Shown here: positions 19,777 through 29,372 of the stretch, in pieces
How positions within the stretch are numbered: the first letter of the stretch is position 1
Layout of the letters: the number at the start of each line of letters is the position of its first letter
Assembly: GCA_013215825.1 (NCBI GenBank)
Contig: JABSQN010000001.1
Location: 616,099 to 680,098, forward strand
Length of the DNA: 64,000 bases
Reading direction: 5' to 3'
Source of the DNA: Piscirickettsiaceae bacterium
GTDB taxonomy: Bacteria > Pseudomonadota > Gammaproteobacteria > Nitrosococcales > Methylophagaceae
Notes under the pieces: model-generated
What the model saw: the letters and a program-made list of their open reading frames with translations, nothing else
The model's database searches: none
What the model was told of the DNA's origin: nothing
Program-made: the position numbers and the translations under genes

Positions 19777-20661
19777 TCATTTTATTTCAGCAAGTAGCTG
19801 TCCAATCATTGATTCGGCTTGACTTAAGTAACTACCACCAAATAAATTAAGGTGATTAATAATATGGTAAAGATTATAAAGTGTTTTTCGAGTTTTATAA
19901 CCTGGATCTAAAGGATATTCTGTTTGATAGGCTGAGTAGAATTCACTACTAAAGCCTCCAAATAATTCAGTCATAGCAATATCTGCTTCACGATCACCAT
20001 AATAACAAGCAGGATCAAAGATAACAGGGTTGCCTTGTGGATCAGCGGCGGCATTGCCTCCCCATAAATCACCATGCAATAGAGATGGTTTGGGTGAGTA
20101 GTTATCAAAAAATACGTGTAAGGACTCTAAAAGCTGTTGACCTTTGTCTTGTATTTGACCTGTAAATCCATTTTTTCGAGCAAATTTAAGCTGCTGCCCT
20201 AAACGACGCTGCTGCCAGAATGTTAACCAGTCGTGTTCGCGGTCATTGTGTTGTGGCGTGCTACCAATAGTATTGTCGATATGCCAACCATAAAAATATT
20301 GAGTATGTTGATGAAGTTTGGCTAGTTGCGTGCCAAGCAACTTACTTGTTTGGCCTCGTAAGCTACTTAGCTCAATATACTCCAAGACTAAATAACTATG
20401 ACCATCGGCTTGTCCATAGCAAATAACGTCTGGAATACGGACACAGTTTAACGCCCTCATTTCTTCTAGACCATTAGCTTCAGCTTCAAACATAGCTGTT
20501 AGGTGTGGTTGATTAAGCTTGATAAAATAAGACTGGTCAGCTGTTTGTATCTGATACGCAGTATTGATACCGCCACCGCCTATTGATACAAGACGATGAT
20601 TTTTTAATGGCTGTCCTGTTGCCCCTTCAATATGACGAAGAATAGAATCAAAATTAGCCAT
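19777..20661 (-). CDS. Fructosamine kinase family protein
   Basis: APH/ChoK-fold kinase of 294 residues, of the family that phosphorylates protein-bound ketoamines (fructosamine or, in bacteria, mainly ribulosamine), leading to deglycation. Visible motifs: the nucleotide-binding strand SIGGGGINTAY, Lys in YFIKLN, the catalytic loop LLHGDLWGGN (Asp) and the metal Asp in VIFDPACYYGDREAD. I start at ATG 20661 (MANFDSILRHIEG); an upstream in-frame start would overlap rpiA and encode unrelated hydrophobic sequence. It is divergent from rpiA with an 80-base gap holding both promoters. Neighbouring ribose-phosphate metabolism suits a ribulosamine role, but that is inference. Confidence 0.88.
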   Translation of the reverse strand: MANFDSILRHIEGATGQPLKNHRLVSIGGGGINTAYQIQTADQSYFIKLNQPHLTAMFEAEANGLEEMRALNCVRIPDVICYGQADGHSYLVLEYIELSSLRGQTSKLLGTQLAKLHQHTQYFYGWHIDNTIGSTPQHNDREHDWLTFWQQRRLGQQLKFARKNGFTGQIQDKGQQLLESLHVFFDNYSPKPSLLHGDLWGGNAAADPQGNPVIFDPACYYGDREADIAMTELFGGFSSEFYSAYQTEYPLDPGYKTRKTLYNLYHIINHLNLFGGSYLSQAESMIGQLLAEIK

Positions 20662-20741
20662 CACCGGTTTCCTGAGTAAACCTAAATAAGCATGGTATGC
20701 TGAGACACGCGTGTTTGCCAAGATTTTAAAGGAAATTACTA

Positions 20742-21458
20742 ATGTCAGAACAAAATATAAATACAGCAATAAATGATAAACAACGAGTAGCAATCCATGC
20801 TGCAAATTTGGTTGAAGATGGCATGATTGTTGGCTTGGGTACAGGCTCAACAGCAAATTATTTTATTGAAGAGTTAGCACGACGAAAACAAGAAAAGGGT
20901 TTGCAATTTACTGCGGTGGCGAGTTCAGTAGTAAGTACCGTCAAAGCGCAACAATTAGGGATTGATTTATTGGCAATTGAACATGTAGACACATTGGATC
21001 TTTATGTTGATGGGGCCGATGAGGTGACCGCTGATTTAACCCTATTAAAAGGTCGAGGTGCAGATCTAGTCAGAGAGAAATTATTAGCTAAAGCCAGCCA
21101 ACAAATGATTGTCATGGTTGATAATAGCAAGTTAGTTTCGCTGATTGGTGAAAATTATCCAATTCCCATTGAGGTGATGCCTTTTGCTTGGCAGTTAGTG
21201 CAAAAAAGTCTATATAAAATAGGAGGACAAGGTGGCTTGCGTCCTAGCGCTAACGGTGATGGTTTGGCAGTGACATCACATGGTAGTTTGGTATTAGATA
21301 TAACGTTTGATGCTCATATCGATGATTCAACATTGAATCGTTTATTAAATGCTATTCCTGGTGTAGTTGAGCACGGAATTTTCTATCGATTAGCATCATT
21401 AGTGTTGATTGCTAATAATAATCAAGTAGAAGAACGCCAAGCAAATAAAACGGGTTGA
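20742..21458 (+). CDS. rpiA: Ribose-5-phosphate isomerase A
   Basis: Interconverts ribose 5-phosphate and ribulose 5-phosphate in the non-oxidative pentose phosphate pathway. The 238-residue protein has GLGTGSTANYFI, DLYVDGADEV (catalytic Asp), LLKGRGADLVREK and VEVMPFA-like IEVMPFAW, all diagnostic. It is about 20 residues longer than E. coli RpiA, through both termini. The start ATG at 20742 has AAAGGA eight bases upstream. It is convergent with the peroxiredoxin gene, 40 bases away. Confidence 0.97.
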   Translation: MSEQNINTAINDKQRVAIHAANLVEDGMIVGLGTGSTANYFIEELARRKQEKGLQFTAVASSVVSTVKAQQLGIDLLAIEHVDTLDLYVDGADEVTADLTLLKGRGADLVREKLLAKASQQMIVMVDNSKLVSLIGENYPIPIEVMPFAWQLVQKSLYKIGGQGGLRPSANGDGLAVTSHGSLVLDITFDAHIDDSTLNRLLNAIPGVVEHGIFYRLASLVLIANNNQVEERQANKTG

Positions 21459-21498
21459 AATTACTCAATTAGCTTTATTGAGATGACGTGGCGTAGCG

Positions 21499-22005
21499 TT
21501 ATAAATGGCCTAGTAAAGTTTCAGCTTTAGAAACGCCAAATTCACCAGAACCTTCAACCCCAAGATACTTAACAATCCCATTATCGACTAACATCGCAAA
21601 GCGGAAACAGCGAATACCCATGCCGCCAGCAGTTAGATCGCGATCCAAGCCGAGTGCTTTAGTGTATTCAGCGCTACCATCAGCCATCATTCTCACTGTA
21701 TTATCTACATCTTGATCTTTGCCCCACGATGCCATAACGAAGGCATCATTGACTGCCATACACCAAATTTCATCAACACCACTGGCCTTAATCTGGTCGG
21801 CATATTCGATATAACCAGGTAGATGCTGAGCAGAACAAAGTGGAGTAAAGGCACCTGGCACACCAAAAATAATAATCTTTTTACCACGAGTTTCTTCGAG
21901 AACATCGTGTGTTTGGGGATTAGTAGCACAACCGGCCTTAACATCAAACTCGACACTTTCAGTTAATTTACCTGCAGGTAAATGTTGTCCAATTTTAATT
22001 GTCAT
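21499..22005 (-). CDS. Prx5-type peroxiredoxin
   Basis: Thiol peroxidase of the AhpE/Prx5 group reducing H2O2 and organic peroxides, probably with glutathione/glutaredoxin. The 168-residue protein has VPGAFTPLCSAQHLPGY with the peroxidatic Cys (normal pattern PGAFTPxCS), CMAVNDAFVMASWGK and the conserved Arg in GIRCFRFAML. Further Cys residues in AGCATN and IWC could be resolving candidates. The start at ATG 22005 is chosen because AAGGA lies seven bases before it; a longer frame to 22047 adds a non-conserved polar stretch. No glutaredoxin fusion. Confidence 0.92.
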   Translation of the reverse strand: MTIKIGQHLPAGKLTESVEFDVKAGCATNPQTHDVLEETRGKKIIIFGVPGAFTPLCSAQHLPGYIEYADQIKASGVDEIWCMAVNDAFVMASWGKDQDVDNTVRMMADGSAEYTKALGLDRDLTAGGMGIRCFRFAMLVDNGIVKYLGVEGSGEFGVSKAETLLGHL

Positions 22006-22196
22006 ATCAGATTCCTTAATGTTGTTGGAATCATTATTCTGACACAAACATAATACAAAATGAAGCAGATAAAAAACATTATAAATTTCATGGGTTTATA
22101 AGGTTGGAATTTCCCAAGTTAACTGCTTACGATGTGTGAATTAACGGGTAAGGATATTATTGATGGAAAGTCACCCTGTTGTACGTTGAGAACACT

Positions 22197-22250
22197 TTAC
22201 ACCATTATTCGAATTACTTTGGAATCATCAACCGCTAAAATATGAGCCAT
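22197..22250 (-). pseudogene. CheY-like response regulator, first 17 codons only
   Basis: On the minus strand, 25 bases after the mfd stop, an AGGAAGT ribosome site precedes an ATG reading MAHILAVDDSKVIRIMV and then TAA. This is the start of a CheY-type receiver (VDDS acidic pair). The remainder of the domain is not found in any frame downstream to 22050, so the gene is truncated. Confidence 0.65.
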
Positions 22251-22275
22251 AATTACTTCCTTATTGTTATTATGT

Positions 22276-25200
22276 TTATTTAGAGTTAGATAATCTATCT
22301 ATTAGTTGGTCTAAAGCCAATATGCGATCAGCAGCCTCCGTCATACTTCCAATAAAACGTAATTTATCTTGCCCATCCAGTTTATATACGGCGGGTTGTG
22401 ACTGGATAAGATGAATAATTGTCATAGGGTCTACATTGGGTTCTTTATCAAAGATAATTCGCCCACCTTGGTCATAGACATCAATTTTCTTAATACCCAA
22501 TACTTTTGCTTTAAAGCGTAGTTCATGAATAGCCATTAATGTTTGGATCTGTTCGGGTAATAAACCAAAACGATCTATCATTTCGACTTGTAGTTCACGT
22601 AGTTCTTCACGATTATTACTGGCTGATATACGTTTATATAGGACTAAACGCGAGTGAACATCGGGTAGATAATCGGTTGGTATTAAAGCGGGAACGTGTA
22701 AATCAATTTCGATAAAGTGACGTTCATTGATATCAAGGCTGGGTTCTTTACCTGATTTTAATGCTTTAACAGCGCGTTCAAGTAAGTCATTATAAAGCCC
22801 AAAGCCAATTTCTTGCATTTGCCCACTTTGTTCGTCACCGAGTAACTCTCCTGCACCACGAATTTCCATATCATGTGTTGCCAAGGTAAAGCCAGCACCT
22901 AAATCTTCGATAGACTCAATCGCTTCTAAACGTTTAATGGCATCTTTAGTCATCGCCTTTTGTGGTGGTACGATTAAATAGGCATAAGCACGATGATGTG
23001 AACGACCAACACGGCCACGGATTTGATACAGTTGGGCAAGGCCTAATTTATCAGCACGATCGATAAAAATAGTATTGGCAGATGGAATATCGATACCGGT
23101 TTCAATAATGGTGGTACAAACAAGGACATTAAAACGTTGATGATAGAAATCGAGCATCACGTGTTCGAGTTCACGTTCACGCATTTGTCCATGAGCAATA
23201 CCTACTTTAGCTTCGGGGACAATTTGTTCTAATTCACGGGCAACGCGATCAATATCATCCACTTTATTATGTAAGAAATAGACCTGACCGCCGCGTTTAA
23301 TTTCTCGCAAGATACCTTCACGGATTGTTTCTGAATCCCATTGTTGAACGAAGGTTTTAATGGCTAAACGTCGCGCTGGTGGTGTGGCAATAATCGATAG
23401 ATCTCGAATGCCTGAAATGGACATGTTTAAGGTGCGAGGAATAGGGGTAGCTGTCAATGTCAGCACATCAATATTAGAACGGTATTTCTTTATTTTTTCT
23501 TTTTGAGTGACACCAAAACGATGTTCTTCATCAAGAATAAAGAGGCCAAGTCGTTTTGGATTAATATCTTGCTGAATGATTTTATGGGTACCGATAATAA
23601 TATCAGCGGTACCCTCTACCATTGCATCTTTCACAGCATCCAGTTGTTTTTTGCTACGAAAACGTGACATCACTTCAATATGTATCGGCCAATCAGCAAA
23701 GCGATCTTTGAAGTTTTCATAATGCTGTTGAGCCAGTAATGTGGTGGGGACTAACACCAAAACTTGTTTGCCTGCTTGTGTGGCTAAAAATGCGGCACGC
23801 ATCGCCACTTCTGTTTTACCAAAGCCAACATCACCACAAATAAGGCGATCCATCGGTGTATCGGATGTCATATCCTTGATGACATCATCAATGGCATCTT
23901 GTTGGTGCGGCGTGGTTTCAAAGGGGAATGCCGCAGTGAAACTAGCATATTGTTCGTCAGGTGCATCAATAGGCTGTTTTTTATGTGCAGCTCGTTGGGC
24001 ATAAATATCCAATAATTCAGCCGCCACATCACGTACTTTTTCAGCCGCTTTACGTCGGGCCTTTTCCCATTGACCAGAACCTAAACGATGTAACGGTGCA
24101 AGATCAGGCGCCGCGCCTGAATATCGGCTAATTAAATCTAATGCTGCCACAGGTACATATAGCTTGTCGCCTTTGGCATATTCAAGGGTGACATATTCGG
24201 TAGTAATATCACCGACATCTAAGGTTTGTAAGCCAAGATAACGACCAACACCATGATCTTCATGAACGACCGCATCCCCAATTGTGAGCTCAGCAAGGTT
24301 ACGAATAATCGCATCAGAGTCGCGTTTTTTACGACTGCGACGACGACGTTGCATCACCTGTTGACCAAATAATTGTGGTTCAGCAATAACGGCAATATTA
24401 TTTTGAGTTAATAAAAGCCCTTGTTCAAGTGGAGCAACGGTAATACCTAATGCATCCTCACCAGCTAAAAATTCATTCCAGCTTTGATAAACATGAGGGT
24501 AAATACTGTTCTCATGTAACAGTTCTAATAAGGTCTCACGTCGTCCTGCTGTTTCAGCAGCAAATAAAATACGACCATCAAAGTTATTAATAAAGCTTAA
24601 TAAGGCGTCACAGGTTTTATCTTGGCGCGCATTCAGCGTTAATTGGGGTGGAATGGTGCTGTTGTAATTGGTAATGCCGGCACGTTGTTCTAATTCAAAG
24701 GATTGCAGATGAAGCCGCTGAAAGGGCTTAAAGCTGGCAAATAACTCTTCAACTGCAAAGAACATATGTTGCGGTTCAAGCAGGGGCCGCTCTTTATCAA
24801 CATGATGTTGCTGGTGGCGTTGGCAGATCTCTTGCCAAAAATCACTGGCGGCCTGATGTGAATCATTACTATTAATAAGTAATGTATTTGCAGGCAGGTA
24901 ATCAATAAGACTATTTGTTGTTTCTAAAAATAGTGGTAGATAATATTCAATACCACCGGGCATATTGCCATCGGTTACTTCACGATAAATCAAACTACGT
25001 TGCGGATCGCCTTCAAAATGTTCACGAAACTGTTTGCGAAAGCGTTGAATACTGTCTTCAGTCGTTGGAAATTCGCGTGCAGGTAGGAGTTGAATCGTAT
25101 TAAGTGACTCAATCGAACGTTGCGTTTCGGGATCAAAGCTACGTAATGTATCAATCTCATCATCAAACAAATCAATGCGGTAGGGAAGCTTACTGCCCAT

Positions 25201-25734
25201 GGGATAAAGATCGATGATTGCCCCACGTACGGCAAACTCACCATATTCCATTACCTGCGACACAGTTCGGTAACCGGCTTTTTCTAACTTTATCCGCCAT
25301 TCTTCAATATTAAAGGTATCACCGACACTTAGCATCAGTGTATTGCCACCCAAGAATTCATGCGGAGCAATGCGGTGCATGATGGTTGCAATGGGTACGA
25401 ATAAAATGCCTTGTTTAAAGTTTGGCAATTGGTGCAGTGTTTCTAAGCGTTCAGAGATAATATCTTGATGCGGTGAGAAGGTGTCGTAGGGCAACGTTTC
25501 CCAATCAGGAAAATGCAAAATGGGTAGCTGTTGTTCACCTAGATAGAAACGTGCTTCCAATTCCAAACGGTGAGCGGAGGCGGTGTCATCGGTTAAAACT
25601 AAAAGAGGGCCATCATGTTGTTGAGCCGCTTTGGCTAATAATAAGCCCTGAGCGCTGCCATATAACTGACCTGCACGGAGTTGTTCTTTATTATTAGTTG
25701 GAAGTTGTGGTTGTAATGGGCTGAATGAAGCCAT
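22276..25734 (-). CDS. mfd: Transcription-repair coupling factor Mfd
   Basis: Displaces RNA polymerase stalled at DNA lesions and recruits UvrA/UvrB. The 1152 residues show the UvrB-like N-terminal module (FPDWETLPYD), the RNA polymerase interaction domain (DAVVHEDHGVGRYLGL), RecG-like helicase motifs (CGDVGFGKTEVAMRAAF, DEEHRFGV, LTATPIPRTLNM, TTIIETGIDIP, QIRGRVGRS) and the C-terminal TRCF domain. Length equals E. coli Mfd (1148). uvrC is encoded 0.5 kb away on the other strand, but I see no shared regulation. A truncated cheY start follows it. Confidence 0.98.
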   Translation of the reverse strand: MASFSPLQPQLPTNNKEQLRAGQLYGSAQGLLLAKAAQQHDGPLLVLTDDTASAHRLELEARFYLGEQQLPILHFPDWETLPYDTFSPHQDIISERLETLHQLPNFKQGILFVPIATIMHRIAPHEFLGGNTLMLSVGDTFNIEEWRIKLEKAGYRTVSQVMEYGEFAVRGAIIDLYPMGSKLPYRIDLFDDEIDTLRSFDPETQRSIESLNTIQLLPAREFPTTEDSIQRFRKQFREHFEGDPQRSLIYREVTDGNMPGGIEYYLPLFLETTNSLIDYLPANTLLINSNDSHQAASDFWQEICQRHQQHHVDKERPLLEPQHMFFAVEELFASFKPFQRLHLQSFELEQRAGITNYNSTIPPQLTLNARQDKTCDALLSFINNFDGRILFAAETAGRRETLLELLHENSIYPHVYQSWNEFLAGEDALGITVAPLEQGLLLTQNNIAVIAEPQLFGQQVMQRRRRSRKKRDSDAIIRNLAELTIGDAVVHEDHGVGRYLGLQTLDVGDITTEYVTLEYAKGDKLYVPVAALDLISRYSGAAPDLAPLHRLGSGQWEKARRKAAEKVRDVAAELLDIYAQRAAHKKQPIDAPDEQYASFTAAFPFETTPHQQDAIDDVIKDMTSDTPMDRLICGDVGFGKTEVAMRAAFLATQAGKQVLVLVPTTLLAQQHYENFKDRFADWPIHIEVMSRFRSKKQLDAVKDAMVEGTADIIIGTHKIIQQDINPKRLGLFILDEEHRFGVTQKEKIKKYRSNIDVLTLTATPIPRTLNMSISGIRDLSIIATPPARRLAIKTFVQQWDSETIREGILREIKRGGQVYFLHNKVDDIDRVARELEQIVPEAKVGIAHGQMRERELEHVMLDFYHQRFNVLVCTTIIETGIDIPSANTIFIDRADKLGLAQLYQIRGRVGRSHHRAYAYLIVPPQKAMTKDAIKRLEAIESIEDLGAGFTLATHDMEIRGAGELLGDEQSGQMQEIGFGLYNDLLERAVKALKSGKEPSLDINERHFIEIDLHVPALIPTDYLPDVHSRLVLYKRISASNNREELRELQVEMIDRFGLLPEQIQTLMAIHELRFKAKVLGIKKIDVYDQGGRIIFDKEPNVDPMTIIHLIQSQPAVYKLDGQDKLRFIGSMTEAADRILALDQLIDRLSNSK

Positions 25735-25833
25735 GGCACTCTAAATAATGATCTAAAAGCCTGCTATTTTCCCATACAAACTGATGGATATATAGCGTTA
25801 ATTCATGGAGGTCATTTTATTAACTGACTATTT

Positions 25834-25972
25834 GAGATCTTTGCACGAGTTGTCTTTTATGACATATCTGCGTTAAAAACAGTCTAAAAATGCTCATTTA
25901 CACTAGTAAACTGCGCTTTTTCGATTATTTGTGCCTTGCTATGACAAAAAATACAACTCGTGCAAAGGTCTC
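25834..25972. mobile_element. 139-bp MITE-like element with 20-bp terminal inverted repeats
   Basis: The ends GAGATCTTTGCACGAGTTGT (25834-25853) and ACAACTCGTGCAAAGGTCTC (25953-25972) are inverted repeats matching at 19 of 20 bases. Weaker pairing continues about 13 bases inward (TTTTATGACATA against TTTTTTGTCATA). No transposase is encoded. The G(A)GACCTTTGCAC-type end resembles IS5-like insertion ends, from memory. No clear target duplication is visible. Confidence 0.72.
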
Positions 25973-26026
25973 TTATTAATATGTGATAAGGTACAGCCAA
26001 ATAAATTTATTGCAATGGTGGAAAAG

Positions 26027-26230
26027 ATGGCTAAACGTACAGAAAATGTTGTATTACTAAAGGTTATTGGTGTTTTTGAATTAGTTGTGGCAATAGTAAT
26101 GATTTACTTTTTTAGTGAACAAACGCCAGCGTTGATTGGTGGTATTGTATTACTGGGCTTTTCTGCCAATAGTTTTTATCAAGCACATAAGTGTTATAAA
26201 CGTCAGTATTCGCCGAAAAAAGAAGATTAA
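26027..26230 (+). CDS. Small membrane protein, unknown function
   Basis: A 67-residue protein with two hydrophobic segments (about residues 9-27 and 32-48) and a basic C-terminal tail (CYKRQYSPKKED). I start at ATG 26027, seven bases after GGTGGAA; ATG 26015 is the alternative. An even longer frame begins inside the MITE-like repeat and is unlikely to be real. The gene is 20 bases upstream of uvrC and may be cotranscribed with it. Not recognised. Confidence 0.6.
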   Translation: MAKRTENVVLLKVIGVFELVVAIVMIYFFSEQTPALIGGIVLLGFSANSFYQAHKCYKRQYSPKKED

Positions 26231-26250
26231 GCGTTGTATAGACTATATTA

Positions 26251-28086
26251 ATGGAAAAGGATGTTCAATCAGCCGATGCCGAATTTGATTCTTCGGGATT
26301 TTTAAAAACGTTGACCAGTCGTCCTGGTGTCTATCGGATGATAGCTGCGGATGAGTCTGTAATTTATGTTGGCAAAGCAAAAAATCTAAAAAAACGTGTA
26401 TCCAGTTACTTTCGTAAAACAGGTTTAACATCAAAAAACCGAGTGATGGTGGCACAAATTGCCACTATTGAAATAACGGTTACTCACACTGAAAATGAAG
26501 CACTTATCCTTGAAAATAATCTTATCAAGGAGTTTATGCCACGCTATAACATTCTATTGCGTGATGATAAAACCTATCCTTATTTATTGATTTCAGATGA
26601 CAAATACCCACGATTAAGTTTACATCGTGGCGCCAAACGAAAGCGTGGACAGTATTTTGGACCTTATCCTAGTGCGGGTGCTGTTCGGGAAAGTTTGAGT
26701 CTTTTACAAAAGTTATTTCCTGTTCGGCAATGTGATGATACCTATTATCAAAACCGCTCTCGTCCATGTTTGCAATATCAAATAAAACGATGCACGGCGC
26801 CTTGTGTGGGTTTGATTTCACCAGAAGACTATCAAAAAGACATTGAGCATACGGTGTTATTTCTACAAGGTAAGAATCAGCAAGTAATGGCTGAGTTATC
26901 ACAACAAATGGAAGCGGCTTCTGCAGAGTTGAACTTTGAACAAGCTGGTATTATTAGAGATAAGATCATTAGTCTTCGCCGCGTGCAAGAGAAACAATAT
27001 GTCAGTACTGAACAAGGTGATCTTGATGTGCTGGCGGCGGTGGTACGAGATGGTATGGCTGTGGTTGAAGTGTGCTTTATCCGTGGTGGTCGTAGCTTGG
27101 GTAATAAAAGTTATTTCCCTAAAGGTTCGGCAGGAAGTAGTGCTGAAGAGTTGTTATCGGCTTTTATACCGCAATATTATTTAGGTAAAGATATGCCGAC
27201 AGATATTCTTCTTAGTCATGTGCCAAATGATATGGCATTGTTAGAAGAGGTATTGAAGTCAGAATCAAAACATCGCGTTCAATTACGCTGTCCTCAACGC
27301 GGCACGAGTGTTCGCTGGATGAAAATGGCATTAACTAATGCGGATATTAGCTTAAATCAACGCTTGGCCAGTCGTGCGAATTTATTACAACGTTTTGAAG
27401 CCTTACAAGAGGCACTTAATCTCGATGAAATGCCAAAACGTTTAGAGTGTTTTGATATTAGCCATACCAGTGGTGAAAAGACGGTGGCATCGTGTGTAGT
27501 CTTTGGTTTGGAAGGCGCGATAAAAGCAGATTACCGTAAGTTTAATATTGATGGCATTACGCCAGGCGATGATTATGCAGCGATGAATCAGGCCTTGATG
27601 CGACGTTTTACCCGGCTGAAGAAAGGCGAGGGCAAACGTCCGGATTTATTATTGATTGACGGTGGTAAAGGGCAAATAACCGAAGCGAAAGCCGTTATGG
27701 CGGAATTACAACTTGATATACCCATATTAGGTATTGCCAAAGGACCGGAACGTAGGGCGGGCGAAGAAACATTGTTCTTGGTTGGACGGCAAGGGGAAAT
27801 AGATTTACCCGCTGATTCGCCTGCGTTACATTTATTGCAACAAGTGCGTGATGAAGCCCATCGTTTTGCTATAACAGGGCATCGTCAACGCCGAGCAAAA
27901 GCGCGTAATACATCACCATTAGAAGGTATTGCCGGTATGGGGCCGAAGCGCAGACAAAAATTATTACATCAATTTGGTGGTTTGCAAGAAGTTAAACGTG
28001 CCGGAGTAGAAGACTTGGCGCGGGTTGATGGAATTAGCAATGCATTGGCTCAAAAAATATATGATGTATTTCACGGCGAGAAATAA
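26251..28086 (+). CDS. uvrC: Excinuclease ABC subunit C
   Basis: Makes both incisions in nucleotide excision repair. The 611 residues show the N-terminal GIY-YIG nuclease (GVYRMIA...VIYVGKAKNLKKRVSSYF), a UVR motif (LNFEQAGIIRDKI), the RNase H-like C-terminal nuclease (LECFDISHTSG, DLLLIDGGKGQ, RDEAHRFAITGHR) and a tandem HhH end (LEGIAGMGPKRRQKLL). Length matches E. coli (610). pgsA and tRNA-Gly follow, the order seen in E. coli (uvrC-pgsA-glyW). Confidence 0.98.
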   Translation: MEKDVQSADAEFDSSGFLKTLTSRPGVYRMIAADESVIYVGKAKNLKKRVSSYFRKTGLTSKNRVMVAQIATIEITVTHTENEALILENNLIKEFMPRYNILLRDDKTYPYLLISDDKYPRLSLHRGAKRKRGQYFGPYPSAGAVRESLSLLQKLFPVRQCDDTYYQNRSRPCLQYQIKRCTAPCVGLISPEDYQKDIEHTVLFLQGKNQQVMAELSQQMEAASAELNFEQAGIIRDKIISLRRVQEKQYVSTEQGDLDVLAAVVRDGMAVVEVCFIRGGRSLGNKSYFPKGSAGSSAEELLSAFIPQYYLGKDMPTDILLSHVPNDMALLEEVLKSESKHRVQLRCPQRGTSVRWMKMALTNADISLNQRLASRANLLQRFEALQEALNLDEMPKRLECFDISHTSGEKTVASCVVFGLEGAIKADYRKFNIDGITPGDDYAAMNQALMRRFTRLKKGEGKRPDLLLIDGGKGQITEAKAVMAELQLDIPILGIAKGPERRAGEETLFLVGRQGEIDLPADSPALHLLQQVRDEAHRFAITGHRQRRAKARNTSPLEGIAGMGPKRRQKLLHQFGGLQEVKRAGVEDLARVDGISNALAQKIYDVFHGEK

Positions 28087-28134
28087 GCACCTGAAAATGC
28101 TACTATTGCACTACTACACAACGAAGTGAACAGA

Positions 28135-28692
28135 ATGTTAAATTTACCTAATATATTAAGTTTGTTACGAATCGCATTAATACCTGTATTGATTGGTATT
28201 TTCTTTCTGCCTTATGATTCGGCTCCTGTATGGGCAACCATCGTCTTTGTGATTGCTGCTTTAACCGATTGGTTAGATGGATATTTAGCGAGGAAATGGA
28301 ATCAAACATCAGCCTTTGGTGCCTTTATTGATCCTGTTGCAGATAAATTAATCGTTACCGTGGCACTGGTGCTGGTGCTTTATAAATCACCAGAGCCTTA
28401 TATACTTATTCCTGTTGTTATTATTATTGGGCGTGAGATAACCGTATCAGCCTTACGTGAGTGGATGGCAGAACTGGGGCAACGTAGTGCGGTTAAGGTA
28501 TCTTATGTTGGTAAATTGAAAACAGCCTTTCAAATGATTTCCATTGGTTGTCTTATCTATCATGCGCCATTATTCGGAATTCCCGTATTTGAGGTCGGAG
28601 TTGTCCTGTTATATGTTGCCGCGGCTCTGACAATAAGCTCCATGATCAGTTACTTAAAGGCTGCATTGCCAATGTTGCTATCAAAGGGTTGA
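28135..28692 (+). CDS. pgsA: CDP-diacylglycerol-glycerol-3-phosphate 3-phosphatidyltransferase
   Basis: Membrane enzyme making phosphatidylglycerophosphate, the committed step to phosphatidylglycerol and cardiolipin. The 185-residue protein has the CDP-alcohol phosphotransferase motif in DWLDGYLARKWN...FGAFIDPVADK (DG-x2-AR-x8-G-x3-D-x3-D) and about five hydrophobic segments, plus REITVSALREWMAE. I use ATG 28135 (MLNLPNILSLLR); a GTG at 28126 would add three residues. It lies 48 bases downstream of uvrC. Confidence 0.95.
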   Translation: MLNLPNILSLLRIALIPVLIGIFFLPYDSAPVWATIVFVIAALTDWLDGYLARKWNQTSAFGAFIDPVADKLIVTVALVLVLYKSPEPYILIPVVIIIGREITVSALREWMAELGQRSAVKVSYVGKLKTAFQMISIGCLIYHAPLFGIPVFEVGVVLLYVAAALTISSMISYLKAALPMLLSKG

Positions 28693-28716
28693 CACAGGAT
28701 TAAAACTGTCTATAAT
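28689..28716 (+). promoter_or_regulatory. Consensus sigma-70 promoter of tRNA-Gly
   Basis: TTGACA at 28689-28694 and TATAAT at 28711-28716, both perfect consensus, separated by 16 bases. The -35 box overlaps the end of pgsA. Transcription should start about seven bases later, just upstream of the tRNA. Confidence 0.9.
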
Positions 28717-28730
28717 GCACGTCTTTCTCA

Positions 28731-28806
<76 letters not shown>

Positions 28807-28814
28807 GATATAGA

Positions 28815-28844
28815 AAAAGCCGTGGTTTTTACCACGGCTTTTTT
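28815..28844 (+). terminator. Intrinsic terminator after tRNA-Gly
   Basis: Stem AAAAGCCGTGGT / ACCACGGCTTTT with a TTTT loop and a trailing T run to 28844. Placed eight bases after the tRNA CCA end. Confidence 0.93.
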
Positions 28845-28983
28845 GTTTCTAGTAGTCACAGAATACGACTTCCTCCTTATTATATCTTCCAGATTTAAGT
28901 TCATTCCTTAGCATAAAAGTCATTTAGTGCTTTTTCCTAAAATTTTGTTAGGATAGATGCTATCTTTATTTAAGGAGTTTTCA

Positions 28984-29277
28984 ATGACAATCTGGTATTC
29001 ACTTGAGATCGGTAGCGGTCTTGCATCAAATAAAATAATGCAACGGGTAATGGATGCATTTCTGCCCAAGCATATAGGTGCAGGTCGCCCAATAACAATG
29101 GCGATATTTACCAGCATTAGAAAGTCCGACAAAAACATCACACTTTATTTCTCACCGAAAGCAGTTAGTTTAGCGATGCAGTTTGGTGCGAGTCCTTATG
29201 AAGATGAATTTGTAGATATGGAGCTATCACTCCTTGTCGGTGATGAAAGAAGCCTGGATATGCTATTCCCTACATAG
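28984..29277 (+). CDS. Hypothetical protein
   Basis: A 97-residue protein starting MTIWYSLEIGSG, with a strong AAGGAG site eight bases before ATG 28984. It is soluble, with an acidic C-terminal part (YEDEFVDMELSLLVGDERSLDML). No motif is recognised. It is monocistronic-looking, between the tRNA terminator and the GGDEF-EAL gene, with 95 bases to the latter. The good ribosome site and protein-like composition support a real gene. Confidence 0.65.
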   Translation: MTIWYSLEIGSGLASNKIMQRVMDAFLPKHIGAGRPITMAIFTSIRKSDKNITLYFSPKAVSLAMQFGASPYEDEFVDMELSLLVGDERSLDMLFPT

Positions 29278-29372
29278 ACATTATTAAAGTTATTATGGAT
29301 AATGTGTGGTAGATTGCTATTACAATTTAGTTAGATGGATCTTGTAGATATTAAACTTAGGTGAACTTAAGA

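Noticed and set aside
20662..20856. N-terminal extension of the fructosamine kinase-like gene
   Set aside because: It would overlap rpiA coding sequence and its promoter and encodes unrelated hydrophobic residues; the ATG at 20661 fits the family start.
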